A DNA stretch of 64,000 bases from Ilyomonas sp965214235 (lineage in GTDB: Bacteria; Bacteroidota; Bacteroidia; Chitinophagales; Chitinophagaceae). A model generated the notes under the pieces. It searched no databases. It worked only from the letters and a program-made list of their open reading frames with translations, and was not told the DNA's origin. Of the stretch, positions 61,685 through 64,000 are shown in pieces. Made by a program: the position numbers and the translations under genes. Within the stretch, counting starts at the first letter, position 1, and each line of letters begins with the position of its first letter. The stretch spans positions 186,001 to 250,000 of the forward strand of contig CBDCBH010000003.1 in NCBI GenBank assembly GCA_965214235.1, given 5' to 3'.

Positions 61685-62674
61685 ATGAAAGTAGCCGTTG
61701 TAGGTGCTACCGGTTTGGTGGGAACCAAAATGTTGCAGGTGTTGCGCGAAAGAAATTTTCCGGTAACCCAATTGTTTCCTGTTGCTTCTGAACAATCCGT
61801 AGGCAAAGAAATTGAGTTCAAAGGCAAGTTATACAAAGTAGTTTCTATGAGCGATGCCATTGCGGCAAAGCCGCATGTAGCTTTGTTTTCAGCCGGTGGC
61901 GGCACATCGTTGGAATGGGCGCCAAGGTTTGCCGAAGCTGGTATAACTGTGATTGATAACAGCAGCGCCTGGCGCATGGACGCTACTAAAAAATTAGTTG
62001 TGCCGGAGGTGAATGCATACGTGCTGACTAAGGACGATAAAATTATTGCGAACCCTAATTGCTCAACCATCCAGATGGTGGTTGCGCTGCAGCCGCTACA
62101 CACCAAATACAAAATCAAACGCATTGTGGTTAGCACGTACCAAAGTGTTACCGGAACCGGCAAAAAAGCAGTTGACCAGTTGTTTAACGAACGCAAAGGC
62201 TTAGAAGGTGTGATGGCTTATAAGTATCGCATTGACTTAAATGCCATTCCGCAAATTGATGTGTTTTTGCCCAACGGTTACACAAAAGAGGAAATGAAAA
62301 TGGTGAATGAAACCAAAAAAATTATGGGTGATGATAGCATAAAAGTTACAGCAACCACCGTGCGCATTCCTGTGATTGGCGGGCACAGCGAAAGCGTGAA
62401 TGTGGAATTTGAAAATGATTACGATTTAGAGGAAGTAAAGCAATTGTTAGCCGGCTCGCCGGGCGTTGTTGTGCAGGATGATATTGACAATGCTGTTTAT
62501 CCGATGCCAATGTTAGCGCACGATAAAGATGAAGTGTTTGTAGGAAGATTGCGCCGCGATGAAACGCAATCCAATACATTAAATATGTGGATTGTAAGCG
62601 ATAACCTTCGCAAGGGTGCAGCAACGAATGCAATACAAATTGCGGAGTACCTGCAAAGTAAAAATCTGTTGTAA
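61685..62674 (+). CDS. asd: Aspartate-semialdehyde dehydrogenase
   Basis: 329 residues. It reduces aspartyl phosphate to aspartate semialdehyde with NADPH, the common step to Lys/DAP, Thr, Ile and Met. NADP-binding start MKVAVVGATGLVGTKMLQVL; catalytic C126 in ANPNCSTIQMV; H234 in VIGGHSESVNVEF; SVTGTGKKAVDQL also matches the family. It feeds DapA (11875-12762). Transcription is probably controlled by the leader peptide and attenuator at 61539-61657; the ATG lies 27 bases after the attenuator's T run. No second gene follows closely, so it seems monocistronic. Confidence 0.96.
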   Translation: MKVAVVGATGLVGTKMLQVLRERNFPVTQLFPVASEQSVGKEIEFKGKLYKVVSMSDAIAAKPHVALFSAGGGTSLEWAPRFAEAGITVIDNSSAWRMDATKKLVVPEVNAYVLTKDDKIIANPNCSTIQMVVALQPLHTKYKIKRIVVSTYQSVTGTGKKAVDQLFNERKGLEGVMAYKYRIDLNAIPQIDVFLPNGYTKEEMKMVNETKKIMGDDSIKVTATTVRIPVIGGHSESVNVEFENDYDLEEVKQLLAGSPGVVVQDDIDNAVYPMPMLAHDKDEVFVGRLRRDETQSNTLNMWIVSDNLRKGAATNAIQIAEYLQSKNLL

Positions 62675-62698
62675 GCGTTTGTTTTTACTATGTTTTTG

Positions 62699-62765
62699 CC
62701 GCAAAGGCGCGGAGATACAAAGGAATAGTAAAAATGGTTTTCTTCGCGTATCTGCGGCTTTGCGG
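62699..62765. repeat. Imperfect inverted repeat with CCGCAAAG phrases
   Basis: CCGCAAAGGCGCGGAGATAC (62699-62718) faces GTATCTGCGGCTTTGCGG (62748-62765). The arms match with few mismatches and about 29 bases between them. The phrase type (cgcaaag/ctttgcg) is widespread in spacers of many bacteria. It could also form a weak terminator after asd. Confidence 0.55.
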
Positions 62766-62810
62766 TTAAAATAGCATTTGCATAACTGCTCAATTCATTT
62801 CTGAACGTAC

Positions 62811-62863
62811 AAGAGTGCGACGCAACGATGCACAACCGGAGTTACAAATGCCGGTAACATAAA
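62811..62863. repeat. Dispersed intergenic repeat, copy 2
   Basis: About 53 bases beginning AAGAGTGCGACGCAACGATG and containing GTTACAAATGCCGGTAAC. It is the second copy of the element at 9784-9834. It is followed at 62891-62918 by a string of 'ctcacttttcacttctcact' type. Confidence 0.6.
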
Positions 62864-62911
62864 ACTGTATTTGTATTATGTATTTTTTGCTCACCTCTCA
62901 CTTTTCACTTC

Positions 62912-63691
62912 TCACTTTACCAGCATTTGATTAAATGTAGCCGTATCGCCATTAAAAACATTAAAGTCGGTACTGTTGCCAATACCATTGACGGTTCCGT
63001 GTTCGTTGAACTGCCAGAACAACCAATCGCGTTTAATGCGCGGCTGCCGGCGCTGCACGTAATGCGCAATCCACAAGGGATAATTATCGAAATCTTTACC
63101 TAAATAATTCTCATAAAAATTTACATAGGTATAAATTATCGGCTTCACGCCATAATGCGTTTCAACCATGTTCAGCCATAGTTTTAATTCAACACGCATG
63201 GCATCTGGCGTTGTGCCATAAAACTTTTCAACGTCAACCACAGGCGGCAAATCACCAGGTTGCAACTTTACTGTTTTTATAAAATTGATGGCTTGCGCAG
63301 CCCCGCTTTTATTGGGAAGATAAAAATGATACGCGCCATGCGGAATGTACAGCTCGCTGCACTTCATCCAGTTTCGTTTATAACAATCGTCAACGTTGCT
63401 AACGCCTTCCGTGGCTTTGATGTAAGCAAAATCCAGCGTAATATCTTTTACCTGCATTTTTTTCACTGCATTCCATGCAATGTTTCCCTGGTGATGGCTG
63501 ATGTCGATTCCATGAACGCTATAACCCATCGGAACATCAATATTAAAGCCATCGTAGCGAACAAAATCGGCTTTATAGTAAAGGTAAATTTGGTATAGCT
63601 GGTAACTTATATAACCTGCCGTCATCAAGGCTATAATGATTATAAAATAAAGCCATTGCCTCCTTTTCTTTTTCTTTCTTTTTGTCGCCAT
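62912..63691 (-). CDS. GH25 lysozyme-like glycoside hydrolase
   Basis: 259 residues. A very basic start (KRKKKKRRQ) precedes one membrane span (about 13-35), so the enzyme is probably anchored with its domain in the periplasm. The GH25 barrel has YSVHGIDISHHQGNIAWNAV (catalytic-side D), FAYIKATEGVSNVDDCYKRNW, PHGAYHFYLP, and LPPVVDVEKFYG with the catalytic D-x-E. It cuts the muramic acid-GlcNAc bond of peptidoglycan. It lies near the end of a T9SS cargo gene, 20 bases downstream on the same strand, and could belong to the same transcript. Confidence 0.92.
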   Translation of the reverse strand: MATKRKKKKRRQWLYFIIIIALMTAGYISYQLYQIYLYYKADFVRYDGFNIDVPMGYSVHGIDISHHQGNIAWNAVKKMQVKDITLDFAYIKATEGVSNVDDCYKRNWMKCSELYIPHGAYHFYLPNKSGAAQAINFIKTVKLQPGDLPPVVDVEKFYGTTPDAMRVELKLWLNMVETHYGVKPIIYTYVNFYENYLGKDFDNYPLWIAHYVQRRQPRIKRDWLFWQFNEHGTVNGIGNSTDFNVFNGDTATFNQMLVK

Positions 63692-63711
63692 GTTGTTTGC
63701 AACTGCGAGGC

Positions 63712-64000
63712 TTATTGCCTGATGAATTTCTTTGTAACGGTTTTGTTTTTGTTGCTTTGCAGAACAACAAAATAAACGCCTTTTGACAGACGCGCAACCG
63801 GTAATGCGATTGTGTTTTGATAAATATTACCGAACTTTTTTTTATACACAATTGCGCCGGAAGCGGAAGTAACTATTACCGTTTCAGAAGTAATTGAATC
63901 GGCAAGAGGCAGGTGAATGTAAAGCATATTTTTGCCTGGATTCGGGTATAAAATAATTTGATCGTTATCATTAAATAACACCACTTCGTTTACTTCTATC
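63712..64000 (-). CDS. T9SS-sorted secreted protein, C-terminal end only
   Basis: The frame is open to the right edge, so the N-terminal part of the protein is outside the window. The visible 96 residues are a type A T9SS sorting domain: IILYPNPGKNMLYIHLPLAD, VTSASGAIVYKKKFGN, LPVARLSKGVYFVVLQSNKNKTVTKKFIRQ, with the typical YPNPxxxxLxI start and the LxxGxYxxxxxxxxxxxxxKxxxx ending. The protein is exported by Sec, then across the outer membrane by the type IX system, and is usually anchored on the surface or released. The passenger's function cannot be seen here. Confidence 0.92.
   Translation of the reverse strand, partial: IEVNEVVLFNDNDQIILYPNPGKNMLYIHLPLADSITSETVIVTSASGAIVYKKKFGNIYQNTIALPVARLSKGVYFVVLQSNKNKTVTKKFIRQ

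Noticed and set aside
61549..62196. 215-residue minus-strand frame opposite asd
   Set aside because: It is antisense to most of asd and to the attenuator; asd has intact catalytic residues.

Overview
The window is chromosomal DNA from a member of the Bacteroidota, most likely Chitinophagaceae or a close relative. The evidence is the AT-rich composition, a type IX secretion sorting tail at the right edge, Bacteroidota -7 boxes (TAnnTTTG) placed very close to start codons, a mitochondrial-like citrate synthase, the rpsF-rpsR-rplI order without a single-strand-binding gene, exported TPR-CHAT, VCBS/UnbV and DUF4421 proteins, and a LuxC-type acyl-CoA reductase divergent from a ferredoxin. The genus is inferred, not proven. 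I saw no rRNA, tRNA, CRISPR array, complete insertion sequence or prophage.

Layout. 0-7 kb: end of gcvH, small charged proteins, a DUF5672 protein, an aminotransferase, a glycosyltransferase, citrate synthase and DUF502. 7-11 kb (minus): a class I isoprenoid enzyme, an exported DXDD protein and free-Met-R-sulfoxide reductase form one tight operon; surE follows with a small membrane protein. 11-21.5 kb: dapA, RNase Z, an NtrC-type regulator with a lone Hpt protein, an ABC-F ATPase, a dicarboxylate symporter, DUF72, CsbD, acyl-CoA reductase and ferredoxin. 22.6-28 kb: a sigma factor, a membrane anti-sigma-like TPR protein, a damaged lipoprotein gene, a proline-rich one-span protein and a 931-residue exported TPR-CHAT protease. 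28-33 kb (minus): GMC oxidoreductase and a giant VCBS lipoprotein. 33.5-38.6 kb: ribosomal proteins, pheT, a coiled-coil protein, zapA and an L,D-transpeptidase. 38.6-50.5 kb (minus): FAD oxidase, SNF2 helicase, DUF4421, a VirJ-like hydrolase with MprF, an MFS transporter, a DUF2520 protein and a small exported protein. 50.9-54.8 kb: topA, a SirB1-like protein and a dead dps. 54.9-61.4 kb: a surface-polysaccharide region with a broken glycosyltransferase fused to the end of yfhO. 61.5-64 kb: asd behind a threonine-rich leader peptide and attenuator, a GH25 lysozyme and the tail of a T9SS cargo protein.

The most notable findings are: (1) a complete translation-coupled attenuator upstream of asd; (2) the sigma / anti-sigma / TPR-CHAT neighbourhood, which resembles a CRISPR-free protease-controlled sigma switch and carries a composition step inside the protease gene; (3) the two-gene terpenoid-like cassette whose DXDD partner has a signal peptide; (4) a Bacteroidota version of the lysyl-phosphatidylglycerol synthase plus VirJ/AcvB hydrolase pair; and (5) three decaying genes (dps, a glycosyltransferase, a lipoprotein).
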